Below, one piece after another: positions 21,551-33,698 of a stretch of 64,000 nucleotides of DNA (position 1 is the first letter of the stretch; every line of letters begins with the position of its first letter). Source of the stretch: Athripsodes cinereus (lineage: Eukaryota; Arthropoda; Insecta; Trichoptera; Leptoceridae); contig OX388325.1 of the NCBI GenBank assembly GCA_947579605.1, forward strand, positions 16,177,572 to 16,241,571, given 5' to 3'. Under the pieces are notes generated by a model. The model made no database searches. It had not been told where the DNA came from and was given only the letters and a program-made list of their open reading frames with translations. The position numbers were made by a program, and so were the translations under genes.

Positions 21551-24500
21551 ATGAATCGGAGTTTAGTTAAAACATTAATTGTGATACTTCAAGTTTTGTT
21601 TTGTGCACAATCGACAATTGGGGAACTTGAAAACTTGGAGTCAAATTCGGCTTATTATGGTCTACTCTCAACGGCCACTAAGAACAAGACTGGAGGATCT
21701 GATTGTATACAGAAACTCTCCAGGATAGCGCAGGGGATCAAAGAAAAAGAAGTTTGGGGACTAAAATGTAAGTCTTTGACCAATTTAATTTCATTTTAAT
21801 AAATTTAAACCACTCAAGATGATTCATGCACGTTGATTTTTCTACATCTAGGATTGAATTTACGACTCCTATAGTTGACCAATAAATACTTAAAGTTTAT
21901 AACTCAATAGAAACCTTATTTGCACAAGTAGAAGATTGAATTGGAAAGAATGAATGAGGGCAGAACGACTAAGAAGATATATTTAACTGAGAGGAATGGT
22001 GGTCGGAGACGTGGACGTCCGAGAATTAAAATATGGCAAGATCATTTAAATCAAATCCTAGAGGACGGTCACGTGTTGTGCACATTGAACAAGAGAGCAT
22101 GCATGAGGAATTGTAGTATGACAGTGACGGAAGCGAAATATGTATGCAAGGATAGAAGGGAGTGGCGCTCGATCCTTTCTGCCTACCCCGCAAGCCGCAA
22201 GGGAAGCGGCGTGATTGTATGTATGTATGTAAGATTGTGAAAACTTCCTTTACTAGTTAACAGGAAGGTGTCTCAATCACTACGAATCGGCTTAGACTGT
22301 TTTTTTTTTTTAATTTTTACACTGTTTTTAGGTTAACCTCTGGAAAATATTGCCACATGGCAATAAGTACGCCATATTAATACGTTTTTTTATGATCGAT
22401 AGAAGTATTTTTATTGCCAATGTCTGCTGTATCATTCATTTATCCCCCATGTTCCAACCATGGCAACTTATTTTCACCGCAAACCCGGATAAACCGCAAT
22501 AAAAAATATTGATAGTTATCAACCTATGTATGTATATTTCAATTTATTTCAGTACTGGATGCGTCAGGAGCTCCAAGAACCGGTATTTACTGGGGCAACA
22601 CGTACTGGCTGGGCTCCAAGAAGCAATGCCTCACAGCCTATTCTGGAAAAGAACCAAGTCTTAATCCTAAAATACTTCCACTGACCAAGGAGAGTAATGA
22701 GACTTTGGTGCCATTTCCTGTTGACTATTATGTCGCGTACTTCTATCACAATTCATCTTTCCAGATGTTTGTGCATTGGCCAAATGAGGTATGATCTAAA
22801 AAAATGTTGCTGTAGAAAATTATTATTTTAATAGAAAAAAACCATGCAATGATGCGTTTTACGGCTATCTTAAGTGCGCTCTCTAGCAAAAACGGTAAAA
22901 TATTCAATTTTCAACAAATTTGGTTAAAAAAAGAACTCTCAAAACTTTTTGACCCTTGCGAGCATTTTGATTTGATAAAATAAAAAACAAATATTTAGTA
23001 CCAATATTTGTATTTTACTTACAGAAAAACTTAATATTTTTTTATATACGTTTTTTAAACTGTATACAAACTAATAATCAATTGATATGTTTTATTAGCC
23101 CATAAGTTTGTCATACATTATTAAAAAAATATCAGAAACAAAAGTATGAATAGTGAAAAAGAACAATGGTATATGACAAAATTAAAATATTTTTTTTTGT
23201 CTTCCAGTCTAAGATAACTCTCGGCCTCTGCCTTCCATCATCATGTACCACTCAAGAGGTCTCAGATCTGATGCAGGAATATTTCAACACTGGTCAGCTA
23301 TTACATCAGCAAATGTTCAGCACCAATCTAACAATAGATGAAGTCATCAAGATTCAACCAAATTTCAAATGGGATCATTTCTTAGCCTTTCTATTTTTGT
23401 AAGTATAGTAACCACCTATAAGAAATAATGGTGCTAAAAGCATACCTTTATGCTGGGAGCTTCAGACGATAGACGCGCAACATGGTGCCTTTAAAGTCAT
23501 GTAATGAGTAAACAGCTCTTTACAAATTGTTCATATTTATAGTTGGTGTGGTTGGCTGGACGAAGTCGCTATACAGTGACTAGTGCAGTCACCTGCTCTG
23601 AAAAAGGAGAGAAGCATCAGAGATAGGTGGACTTACTAATTCCACCTATAGGTGGAATTAGTAAGACGTTGGCATGATATATAGCGCTTAAGCCATCCTT
23701 AACCGATTCGTAAGTGTCGGGATATCAAATACTCTCCTCCTTGCCCTGTTATCTCATACAAATAATAGGATATTGCTCTAATAAGAGTTGCTCGTTGTTT
23801 CTGACGAGAGTATGACAGAATTATCCACAGATGAATGCGGTGTCTATATAAATAAATAAAAAGATGAACGGGTTCATATTATTCGATTTGTCAGGACTAA
23901 TAGCTTCCAATTTTTCAGCATTTGGTTGGCTATCGCAATAGTGATGAGTATCTGTGGAACATTTTACGATGTGGTTTTTCATCAGCCGTCTCTAATACCA
24001 AAGAATTCAGAAGTTGAGACCAATGGAATTCAAATGCAAACAGCACACGACCATCAGAACAGAAGGACACAAGAAGTTGGTAAGTATTGTCATTATATTT
24101 GAAATGGATACTAAATAAATAAATCTTTATTGGTGAGAAAACAAGATAAGTTAAAAACTAATAAGATAAAATAAACAAATTTAGTGAGCTTCACCAATGA
24201 GTGGACTTGTTGCTACACAACATTTTACTGTCAATCAGAACGATGAATCTGGGTTTATTATTAATCTAAGCACTAAACTAAGCACATCCCGAATACCAAC
24301 ATTTGAATCGTGAAAGTGGAGAGATTGGCTGCGTAATTTAAACCAAAGATCTTCCGCTAGATGTCTAAAACTTTAGCCCGATACCTATTTGGTCTTTGAG
24401 TCTGTAAGCCATTTCTGTATGTTGTGTTACTTGTCCATTAAACCAGGGCTTATGCTACTGACGCAGTTGTTAGCTTGTATTAAAATTATTTTCTTTAAAA

Positions 24501-27500
24501 TATCAAATTCATATATAGATACTGTCTCAAATAAACACAGTTTAGTAAACCCATATTTATCCATATTTATATTCTTACAGGGACCACAGACATGAATAGT
24601 AATGCAAATAATGTAAATAAAATTGAAAAAGATTTAAATGTAGCACAAAAGATATTAATTGGTTTCAGCTGGTATACTAATTTTAACGCAATTTTTACCA
24701 CTAAAGTAAGCAAAGGAACCCTGGTCCCGTTGGTTGGCTTGAGGTAAGCAAAAAGTGTTTTTTTTTTTGCTTTTTAAATACTTAAATAAGTACTAAATTA
24801 AATGTTATTTTTACCTATTTCTCTGCTAAAAGATTTCATCGATTGCGGCTGCAGCGATAGTGCGTAAAGCGCATTTGTTTTCGTTCTGTTATTCGGTCTC
24901 TTTTGATGGATGTTTGGGAGAGATGTTCTTTTTTTCCGTCAGGCTGTATTTTCTGGATAATAAAAATCTTGTAGGTATATTATTTGCAGAATTTTTCATA
25001 ATGTGTTCAACATTTATGTTTTAGGTTTGGTCTGACAAACTTCATCATCTTCTCTCACAGTTATCTCTTCATAATGGATTACTTTGACAATAGAGCTAAT
25101 ATCTTCATGTACGGAGATTCTGCCATGGGACAATTTTTTCAGAACTCATCATATGGTGTGGACGCATTCTTTTTCCTGGGGTATGGACAAGAACAATGAT
25201 TTAGAAATTTCTGAATTTACTACATAAAGGGGCGCAAAACTCTGTAAGACATGATGTTGCAAAATTCTTTACGGCAGAATGGTAAAAATATCTGTAAGAA
25301 ATGATGGTGAAAAAGTTTGTAATGTATGATGTAGTGAAATTCTGCAAGGCATGATGGTGAAAAAGTCTGTAAGGTACGATGGTGCAAAATTCTGTAAGGT
25401 ATGATGGTGCAAAACTCTATAAAGTACGATGGTACCATCTGCCTTAGAGGAATGGAGTCTTATGAAAAATCTTCCACGATATCGAAAACCTTGTAGAATG
25501 AAAACAGTGCACTTTTTGTTTTGCAAGTTTGCAAAACGCTTTTTGGAATTCTTAAGGCTTAAAGTAAAAAAAAACATATTCGACATACATATTCTCTTAT
25601 TCTAGTTTAGGTGAACCATCGCGTCTAGGTATTTTTTTCAAAAACTGTTGCTACTGTTTCCAAAATCTTTGACCACATTTAACCAAGTCACTTCACATTT
25701 TTGATACTTCTAACAACTGTTAGCTTTTATTCCAGTTTTCACCATCAGTCTTCTGCCCTTTCCCGCGATTTACATATGACTGAGTTGTCTGTTGTGTCCT
25801 GTCATTCAGACAAAATTTTATATTTAGTTTTTATTTCTTATGATTCCAGGGGTTTTTTAATGGTCTACAGTTTATCGAGATCAAAAGATTTAGCTGCCGG
25901 AGTACAACTCACAAATTGGAGTTTATTTAAATTATTTATACGTGGCGTTTTCAGAAGATTTAGAAGGTATACCATCTGTGTATTATTTTGTTAGTATTTT
26001 ATTGGATTAAACATAATAGAAATAACCTCTTTTCACGGATATTTCAGATAACCAAGGACTCCTATTCAACCGTTTGATTGACAATTTCTTTATTCTTTTA
26101 TTTTTTTCCAGTCCATCCGTACTACTAAGCTAGTATTGGTATCTCTAAGCCAATCAAAAGAAAAGAGAAAGCTATCCCATCGCGTTTGGGTTAGTTGGAA
26201 TAGATCGCTCCTCTGCGATAAACTCGCCCTCTATATATTGATGATATCTTATTTGAATGCATTTTTCTATAAATTTGTATGTTTTGTGCCGGTGCCGGCA
26301 AACTCCCCATTCACGACACATGCTTTTAGTAGCTTACTGTGAAAGGTGTCTAAGGTTGAATTTGGATTTATGACACAACCCAGATATATCTTTTTTTTTA
26401 ATCTAAGCTAATTCAAGTGGTCAATATCGATGTTCATGGACAACGTTTACCAATTCTGCCATTCTCACTGTCACGATATAAGGTCCATCAATTGAGAAAC
26501 ATTAAATGCAAACCATAGAAACAATATTTTCTGGGACCTCATAATTCAGACCTTGAATGGATCACAATCTCATCTGCTCGTTGCGCCCAAATCCAGTTGA
26601 ACTATAAAAATATTCTAAACTCTTTTTAATAATTTGATAAAATAGACTAAAAGTAATCTTGAGATGTTTATAAATTTTCTTTTAGGCTTACTCCAATATA
26701 TCTTTTTACTCTGGCAATGGTTTATACGGATTCAGTTTTTAAGAAAAGTATCTCTCCATTCTGGATGAATGAAAGGAATGATCTTCAATGTCCCAAATTC
26801 TGGTGGACCAATATACTCTACATCAATAATATATATCCAGGAACCTGGGATGGCATGTGTTTGTCCTGGAGCTACTATTTGGCATGTGATATGCAGTTCT
26901 TCATCATTATGAGTTTTGTTTACTTCTTGTCAAAAAAGTAAGTCAATTTTTTAATTTTTGAATAGCAATTCTGAGTCACAACTAAACTGTCAATCATTTC
27001 TATTCTGGGTCATTGTCAGTTAGCACGAAAACAAAAAAAAAACAAAACGTTAAAACATCAGATCTATATTACCATTCCATTGCAGAAAACCACGATCTCT
27101 ATTGCATCTCCCCCCAGATGAGTTCGTTCCGCGGATTTCTTCCAGTGACACTGTTTGAGAGCCATTGGACATATCAGGATGTGCCTGGTGTTTTGTTTCT
27201 GTCCACAGTTACAATTTATACTCTCAACCAAACCCCATCTCTGAAGATTCTAAGCATAATGTGAGAGTATCTGGGTATTGGGTACATTTTACATCCAGAT
27301 TGAACTTTTTAATAAATAAGTGAGAAGCAATACATCTGGCTGGGTCATGCTTTAAGAAGGTTTATGATGATTGGCTTAAACCACAAGGCTTTCAATATTC
27401 TAGAATAACATCTTTCAATTGTCAATGTACCTTAGAAATGTTTGAATAAGTTTCTCAGTTGGCACTGAGTCACTCTGTTTGGAGGAGGTTTATCTGTGCT

Positions 27501-30500
27501 TTGTGATCCTAAGTGGATTATTAAAAAGACAATGGTAGTAGGATAAAAATGTTGTATTATTGAAATAAGTAAATTCATTAAAGTTGTGATTACATTTTCA
27601 GATATATCAAAACAGGAGTGGCTCTGACGTTTATGTTTTTATTTGGATCATTCATCACACTTGGCACAGTTGCTTACATGACGGATTATATACCATTGTA
27701 AGTAGATCAATATTTATTTATTTACTCGTGTCGAATAAAATACTTAAATACATGTTTTCTGTAATAGACCAATTGCCCAGCATTCGGAGATGCATCAGCG
27801 TATCCAGAAAGTAAAAAATTGTCAATTGAAATTTTGATTTTGCGTGTCTGTCAAATTATTGAGCCTTAAAACTAAGACTACAAAAAAGGTGTAAGCTACA
27901 ACAATGAGTATTTTGTATTGTGAAAGTATACGAAATGTATTCGTGTTTATTATAACAGAATAAACCAATACTAAATTACATTTCAAATGTTTGTTTACAG
28001 CATGGACCACTTTTTCCAAAAAGCCCCAACTTTTTATTATCCTCCATGGATGAGAATTGGACCTTACATAATTGGAGCCATGTACGCATACTTCTACATT
28101 TCCATCAACGGGAAACTGAATATCAAAAAGGTATTTTTTTTTATTTATAATTTACCTCAGTAAATATCCTACGTGGTCATTTGAATATTATTTCTTGAAT
28201 CGACTTACAAAATCAAACATTAATAAATACTCGTACACACCTCGCATGGTCGATGGACTCGCATTAATTCAAGATTGAATGTTAATTATATTCTATTAGC
28301 CATGCGATTACCATGCACGCATCATCTCATCATCGTGCTGTCATTTCTTGTATTTCAACTTACCATGTCCTGTCACTTTCTATTTCTTACACTTTTATCA
28401 TCTGAATCATTCATTTTCTTTCCTACCTAAATACTCATCAGCTGTCGCCACAAAGATTTGTTACGGATGATGGAAATTTCTAACAAGTCTCTTCTGCAAC
28501 GTGCCTTTTGTTATCCGATGATTAGATTTCAAAGAACTTCGTATTCATAACAATCACATGAATACTTTTTTCTCTACATATTCTTTAATGAGCCAGAGAA
28601 AAAAAAGAATAACTTGTAAAAGTCAAAACCCGTCAAGTTTTCTACGTAACTTGACAGAACACGAAACAAAAATGCTCTCAAACATTGGTCTCCCTGACCT
28701 GAGAAGAAGCGAGGCCACTGCAAGAAAAAAAAAGACACGATCAAGAGGATTCCGATGATCCCTGCTTTTCGGGACGTCTTCCAACCTCCAGAACAGCGAT
28801 TTAAGTCCAGAAAACCTATTTTGACAGAAAAATCGGAGGATTTCAATTTGACCAGGCCCCCTAGTCAAAACACATTTTAGCGTTATGAAGTCGTTCGACT
28901 ACAAACGAAATTACGACAATCTACCTACATGTACCATATAATTATGCGTTATTGTTGCAATTATAGTCGTAATTTCGTTTGTAGTCGAACGACAAGTGAC
29001 GCTAAAATGTGTTTTGACTAGGGCTGCTGGGCTTGGAGAGAAAAATGGAATAACGTAGACTCGCTAACAAACAAGAAGATGTGATGATAAACCATGAAAA
29101 ACCAATATATCTAATATTGTTTATTTTTTTTCAGTATTATGGCCACCTACTGAACCTTCTTGCATTCCTAATAATTTGTTACCTTGAGTTTGGGTTTGCA
29201 GACAAAATAAATTTCAGCACCCTTACAGCCGTCCTGCATACGGCATTATCTAGGACTATTTTTACAATTGCATTTGGTTGGATCGTATTTGCCTGCCTCG
29301 TTGGACATGGTGGTATATAAAAAAATATTAAAAATCTAAAAAGTAAAAACCGTTTTTTGAAAACATTATAAATAAAAAGATATATTATATAAAACATGGA
29401 TACGTTAAATAACGGCCTTGAAGACGGAGGCCATTTAGTTTTTTGTTCTCTTGGAATAAAAAATACTTATTTCAACATTTGACCACATATTTTAAGCAAA
29501 AAAACTAGATGCTTTTTCTATTACTAAATATTTCATTTGTATGTGCAAGCTCACTGATGGCTTGGTAGTTAAGGATAAGAGTGACCATAAATTGGACAAG
29601 AATCAAAACATTTGTCAATTTTCAGGATTTTTGAACACTATCTTGTGTGCTGAAGGATGGAGACCATTTACTCATCTGACTTATACTGCTTATTTAGTTA
29701 ATCCATTAATTCTATTTACTTTAATAAATAATACAGAAACATCATTGCCCTTTGAGGATGCTACTATTGTAAGTATAAAATCTACAGTATGTAGATAGGA
29801 ACCCTTTATACAATTCCGAACCATTTTGGGGATATTTTTCATCCATCGTTCATTAATTAAGTTATTTTTATGTTATAAAGATGGATTTAACTTACATGTT
29901 ATACGTTCCTGTTTTATAAATAGTGATACTTTGGTTAAGTTGTTTTTTTTATTCTAAAAGTTTTGATAACAATATTTTATCAACAAGGGTCCTACTACTG
30001 TTCCTCGGGGAACTCCTATTTTTTATTTATTTAGCTGTTTAAACTTGGTCTTTTTTGATTTTAACTAGTGAGAATACTTTCAATGCGGAAAAGGCTACAT
30101 GCTGATTTTTTTTTATTACATAAAATTGTAAATTAGTATGAAAGAAACACAACCACCATTTATTTTAATTTTTCTTGCACTATTTTCTTAGATATTAGCT
30201 TTTAAAAATTGTATTTTCTCGGAGAGATCAAAAACGATATGGCGGCACTGTGACGTCACGAAGTCCCGTGTGTGTATGAGATTATAATCTGTGGTGTGAA
30301 AGTTACTATGATTCACTGGACTCCGTGACGTCATCAGCTGTCAAAAACCATTTAGAGTGTTTTGCCAAACGTCAAAAATTATGGGTTTTATTTTTGGAAA
30401 TTCTCCATAATTTTTTGATCTCTCTCCATAATCTAATCAAAAATCTCCATAATCCATATTTAAAAAAAATTGACTGACATATTTGTGTTTTCCGACCTCA

Positions 30501-30818
30501 AATTTACTTAGGTAAATCGATCATTTTTATTCAAATCCCCACGACTGCAAGTGGCCCAGTGGACCAAATATAAAATACAGTAATATTTTACTTGATTTTG
30601 TACATCTAATTTTTTTCTTCTAGCTCCTATTGGGCTGTGGTTTGATAATTGTTACCTACATGTTTTCACTGGTTCTGGTCTTGCTGATAGAAATTCCTAC
30701 TGACAAGTTTCTTAACATCATTATGGATGTGAAACCAGCCAAATTTCAAACCGTGAAAGAAGAAAAGTTCTCAAAGACGACAAACAACGCATCAGAATCT
30801 CATTGTAAGGCAGAGTGA
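21551..30818 (+). CDS. nrf-6-like: NRF-6-like membrane acyltransferase, complete, 13 exons
   Basis: Spliced from exons 21551-21767, 22553-22788, 23208-23398, 23919-24079, 24581-24743, 25025-25180, 25850-25966, 26686-26937, 27602-27697, 28001-28130, 29135-29312, 29626-29768 and 30624-30818. The total is 2235 bp, 744 residues, every intron GT-AG and every phase consistent. Residues 1-24 look like a signal peptide. Residues 25-214 form the NRF domain, with Cys52, QC in exon 2 (WLGSKKQC) and GLCLPSSC in exon 3. From residue 215 on it is an acyltransferase-3 domain with many membrane helices, including VDAFFFLGGFLMVYSL, RLTPIYLF, CLSWSYYLACDMQF, RIGPYIIGAMYAY, ALSRTIFTIAFGWIVFACL and LTYTAYLVNPLILF. 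The family is known from C. elegans nose-resistant-to-fluoxetine proteins and insect homologues, which are implicated in lipid or yolk transport; the enzyme reaction is not established. Repeats fall only in introns. A paralogous first exon lies at 60073. Confidence 0.93.
21935..22240 (+). pseudogene. Family-R LINE tail in intron 1
   Basis: The fragment reads GGRRRGRPRIKIWQDHLNQI, then LCTLNKRACMRNC and DRREWRSILSAYPAS, the family-R C-terminus. It is in the same orientation as the host gene, within its first intron (21768-22552), and ends beside a (GTAT)n run at 22215-22230. Confidence 0.7.
23632..23665. repeat. Perfect 34-bp palindrome in intron 3
   Basis: CTTACTAATTCCACCTA is followed directly by its exact reverse complement with no spacer. 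It could extrude as a cruciform or fold as an RNA hairpin in the pre-mRNA of the NRF-6-like gene. Origin unknown, possibly the fused ends of a lost element. Confidence 0.75.
25205..25440. repeat. About 27-bp imperfect tandem repeat in intron 6
   Basis: Roughly eight diverged units are built on AAAATTCTGTAAGGTATGAT followed by GGTGC. The units vary by point changes and small indels. The two minus-strand open frames over it are products of the repetition. Confidence 0.7.
26287..26402 (+). mobile_element. SINE family C, 5'-truncated, in intron 7
   Basis: It contains GCCGGCAAACTCCCCATTCA, GCTTTTAGTAGCTTACTGTG and AAAGGTGTCTAAGG, matching the body of the SINE at 15815-15985. The tRNA-like head is missing. 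Confidence 0.6.
28859..29023. mobile_element. Palindromic MITE, CCTAGTC family, copy 4, in intron 10
   Basis: Ends CCCTAGTCAAAACACATTTT and AGCGTTA match the other family members. The interior is instead a different palindrome (GTCGTTCGACTACAAACGAA, then ATTACGAC) with about 60 bp of loop. Only the outer 27 or so bases are shared with copies 1-3. Confidence 0.7.
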
Positions 30819-30995
30819 TGAACAATATGAATTTATCATCTAACTTTAACCAAATGCATGAACTAACTTTATCTTCAACTGCATCTACGACATGCATGTA
30901 AACTTTATTGTACGCAGTTTGTTTTTACTAAAACATGACCTTTTGGCCTTAATGACCCAAGTTAATTCATGTGTCAGCGAGAGCTTAGTAACCTA

Positions 30996-31006
30996 AATAA
31001 AATAAA
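30996..31006 (+). other. Candidate polyadenylation signals
   Basis: Two overlapping AATAAA hexamers lie 178-183 bp after the stop codon of the NRF-6-like gene, in the right orientation. The AT-rich context means that others further on cannot be excluded. Confidence 0.4.
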
Positions 31007-31019
31007 TAGGTACTAATTG

Positions 31020-31740
31020 TGTCCTAAATCCATCACGCCTATTTGTTTTCTACAGAAACCTCTATCCGTTGCTTCTGCTTCTGAGATCTCTCACTAAATC
31101 TTTGAATACACAAATTACTCTTTCTTTGCCCGGCTTTTTATGTATGTAACCTACAAATTTCTGTTTAGTGTAGATCATTATTTGAGGGACATTTTGATTT
31201 CTGCTATTCTTTTAGTGGTATCGGTGACTCAATGCCCATTCATCACCATCATTCAGTCCATCAAGATATCCAGTCCTCCTTTATAGTAGTAAGATGATGT
31301 GGAGAAACATATTCTAGAGAAATGTTTAAAGGTTGCTTCTTTGGCTTCCTTCCGATTCATGCAATTAATTTCTACCCGAGGCCGTCCTTGAAAATTTGAT
31401 CCACATGGTCAGATACATTAAATAAAGTTCCTTTATCATTAGTTTACCCCGTATGCCTGAAAAGAGCAGGAGGGGAAAAATATTGTTTAAATTAATTTAT
31501 AAACTTAAATTTTTAAATGTTTTTGTAAAATTTATTAATTTTATAAATATAGTTTAATTTACGAATCTTCTTTTCTTTTCTTTTATTTCATACCACCCAT
31601 TAAAACACAACACAATTTGATCACATAACACAATTCAACCTATTCAAACACATATTGGCATTGGAACAGATTGATACAAAAAAAAAAATCTATCAGTGTT
31701 TCGGTGTTTCGGCGTTTCGGTGTTTCGACAGACGCTGTGA
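31020..31740. other. Region after the NRF-6-like gene, no gene
   Basis: Nothing coding was seen. A short GTTTCGGYGTTTCGG tandem lies at 31697-31730. Confidence 0.4.
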
Positions 31741-31742
31741 TT

Positions 31743-31925
31743 CCTTGGCAGGACACAATGAAGAATGACCTTTTTCAAATCGTTCTGGGTGTTACCTACA
31801 TGTTTATGTGTTTAGTGTATTGTATGTATGGGTGTCTTCGGGTTAGTATCCATACATACAAAATTCATTATTATCTTAATTTGGGACAAGTTCGATATGA
31901 ATGAATTATTTTTATCTATGCATGT
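31743..31925 (+). mobile_element. SINE family A, 5'-truncated
   Basis: It carries GGCAGGACACAATGAAGAAT and GACCTTTTTCAAATCG, then TTTGGGACAAGTTCGATATG, matching the body of the SINE at 295-492. The tRNA-like head is largely gone. Confidence 0.55.
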
Positions 31926-31947
31926 AAGGTTATGGCAAATCTTATCA

Positions 31948-32239
31948 ATAGACCATTAAAGGTCACGTGGTCTTGTCTATGGATTTGCTTTTGCGTGGGG
32001 GGCAAACAATCAAATTGCGCAAATCATACTTGTAGGATGTTATGCCATAAGATAAAAAAAAGAAAGTCAGACGACAAAATTATAACAAAATCGACACTGA
32101 CAGTTTTTTTTTGATTATTAGGTATCTATTCTTTAGGCGTCCCACCTAATATTACACCGTAAACACTGTGAATGTGTTGTGTTGGGATGCCTGATGCCCC
32201 TCAAGGATTTTTCTGTGACGTCATCCTTTAATGGTCTAT
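31948..32239. mobile_element. Non-autonomous element with ATAGACCATTAAAGG ends
   Basis: Inverted ends of 15 bp, ATAGACCATTAAAGG and CCTTTAATGGTCTAT, bound a 292-bp segment without an open frame. The next bases (TCACGTGG against ATGACGTCAC) are partly alike. The TSD is not obvious. Confidence 0.55.
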
Positions 32240-32824
32240 GAGTTAATCAGAAGACAATCAACTAATCTAAAAGAAAGACAAGACAACTCAAATGTCATAC
32301 TTATGGAAGTGCTAAGCAAAAGTATTCTATTTTAACAATTAATAATCAAGACGAACTTGCATTTAATACCGCCTGTCGATAATATTGTGGCAGAGCCATA
32401 TGTCCGGAATGTTAAAAACTATGATTGGACGTAGGACTTCTTGAAATTGCTAGTTGACAAATACCTTGTCAAGTATCCACATTTATAACGTTTTATGTCT
32501 AATATTTCAATTGGTGGCGATGAAAATTAGTGTACTTTTTTTTGGAATACTAGTTTTGGAACTGCTCAAAGTAACTGCTTTTAGTTTTTAATAATTACTA
32601 ATACTCTTACAAACTTCTAATTATTGTAACCATAAATATTGTTTTGTGAATAAATTGCAATTTTTTTTTCATCTAAGAAAAAAATAACCTTTTATTCCGT
32701 AGTAATTGATCAAAGCATATTATTGAGATTGAATTAAGTAAAGTTTCCTATTTTATGAATTCCTTCTGATTTATATGGATATATACACAGTAATCTGTGA
32801 GAATATTTTATTTCAATAAACCTA
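32240..32824. other. AT-rich spacer, nothing recognised
   Basis: No coding or structured repeat signal was noticed. Confidence 0.4.
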
Positions 32825-33300
32825 TCTATTTATTCCCTCACGCCGTTTCCCAAGTGGGGTAGGCAGAGAGAACGGAACGCCATATAGATCTATCCTTACA
32901 TACTTCTTTCGCTTCTTCTACAGTCATACAATTTCTCATGCACGCACGTCGATTTCTCTTACTCAAAACACGGCAGTCTTTGAGAATTTGATCCACACGA
33001 TCAAGCCATGTAGTTCTCGGACGCCCGCGCTTCCTCACACGCCTGCTTTCAGACACGTATATCCTCTTTGTCATTCTTTCCTCTTCCATTCGTTCATTCA
33101 TGATCAAACCATCTCAATTGATTTACACGCATTCTATCCACAACACTCTTCTTACATCCACTCATTCTTCTAATATCCTCATTCCTCACTCTATCTCGCA
33201 ACGTTTTACCAACCATCCTCCTCAGCGATCTCATCTCCACAGCATTTATTCCAATTTCATCCCTCTTCAACCACAATGTCCACGGTTTGCTTGCATACAT
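32825..33300 (-). pseudogene. Family-R LINE ORF C-terminus
   Basis: Minus-strand peptides AVEMRSLRRMVGKTLRDRVR then SGCKKSVVDRMRVNQLRWFD (33094-33300) and, after a frame change, RKRGRPRTTWLDRVDQILKD, LSKRNRRACMRNCM and RSIWRSVLSAYPT (32838-33107) make one tail. The reverse transcriptase part is absent. Confidence 0.72.
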
Positions 33301-33559
33301 TTCAATTAATCATTTACACAATCATATACCCTCACCCACCAATCCCCATAATATCGACTCTGTTGAATTTCCTTTGGTCTATTAAAGGTATTTATCCAAA
33401 ACTGAGTTATTGGAGCCCATCCAGTAATTTATAAATACTAATTACATTTTAAAACAATTATCATACGATTTACAAAGGAAATATTTTTTGTATACATACC
33501 TGTTTTGCGAGAGTTCTGAGAATAAACAATACATGATTCATATTAAGAGGTCGTTCAAT

Positions 33560-33698
33560 ATCTAGGTCACTCCATTGTGACTTCTCACCTTCACAGTTTG
33601 GTATTTACACCAATAGTAAATACTGTGGTTGTGAACTAATTGTAGAGACCCTGGATCACGTTTTCTTTGAATGTCCAATTCATTCGGACCAATATCGC
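33560..33698 (+). pseudogene. LINE ORF2 cysteine-rich tail fragment
   Basis: The frame FTNSKYCGCELIVETLDHVF then FECPIHSDQYR matches the C.C....ET..H..F.CP region after the reverse transcriptase in R1/jockey-type LINEs. The frame resumes after the element at 33699-34912, so this LINE was the target of that insertion. Confidence 0.6.

Noticed and set aside
27013..27264. Possible extra exon of the NRF-6-like gene (83-codon frame)
   Set aside because: Exons 8 and 9 already join in phase across 26938-27601 with conserved family sequence. The frame adds nothing recognisable.
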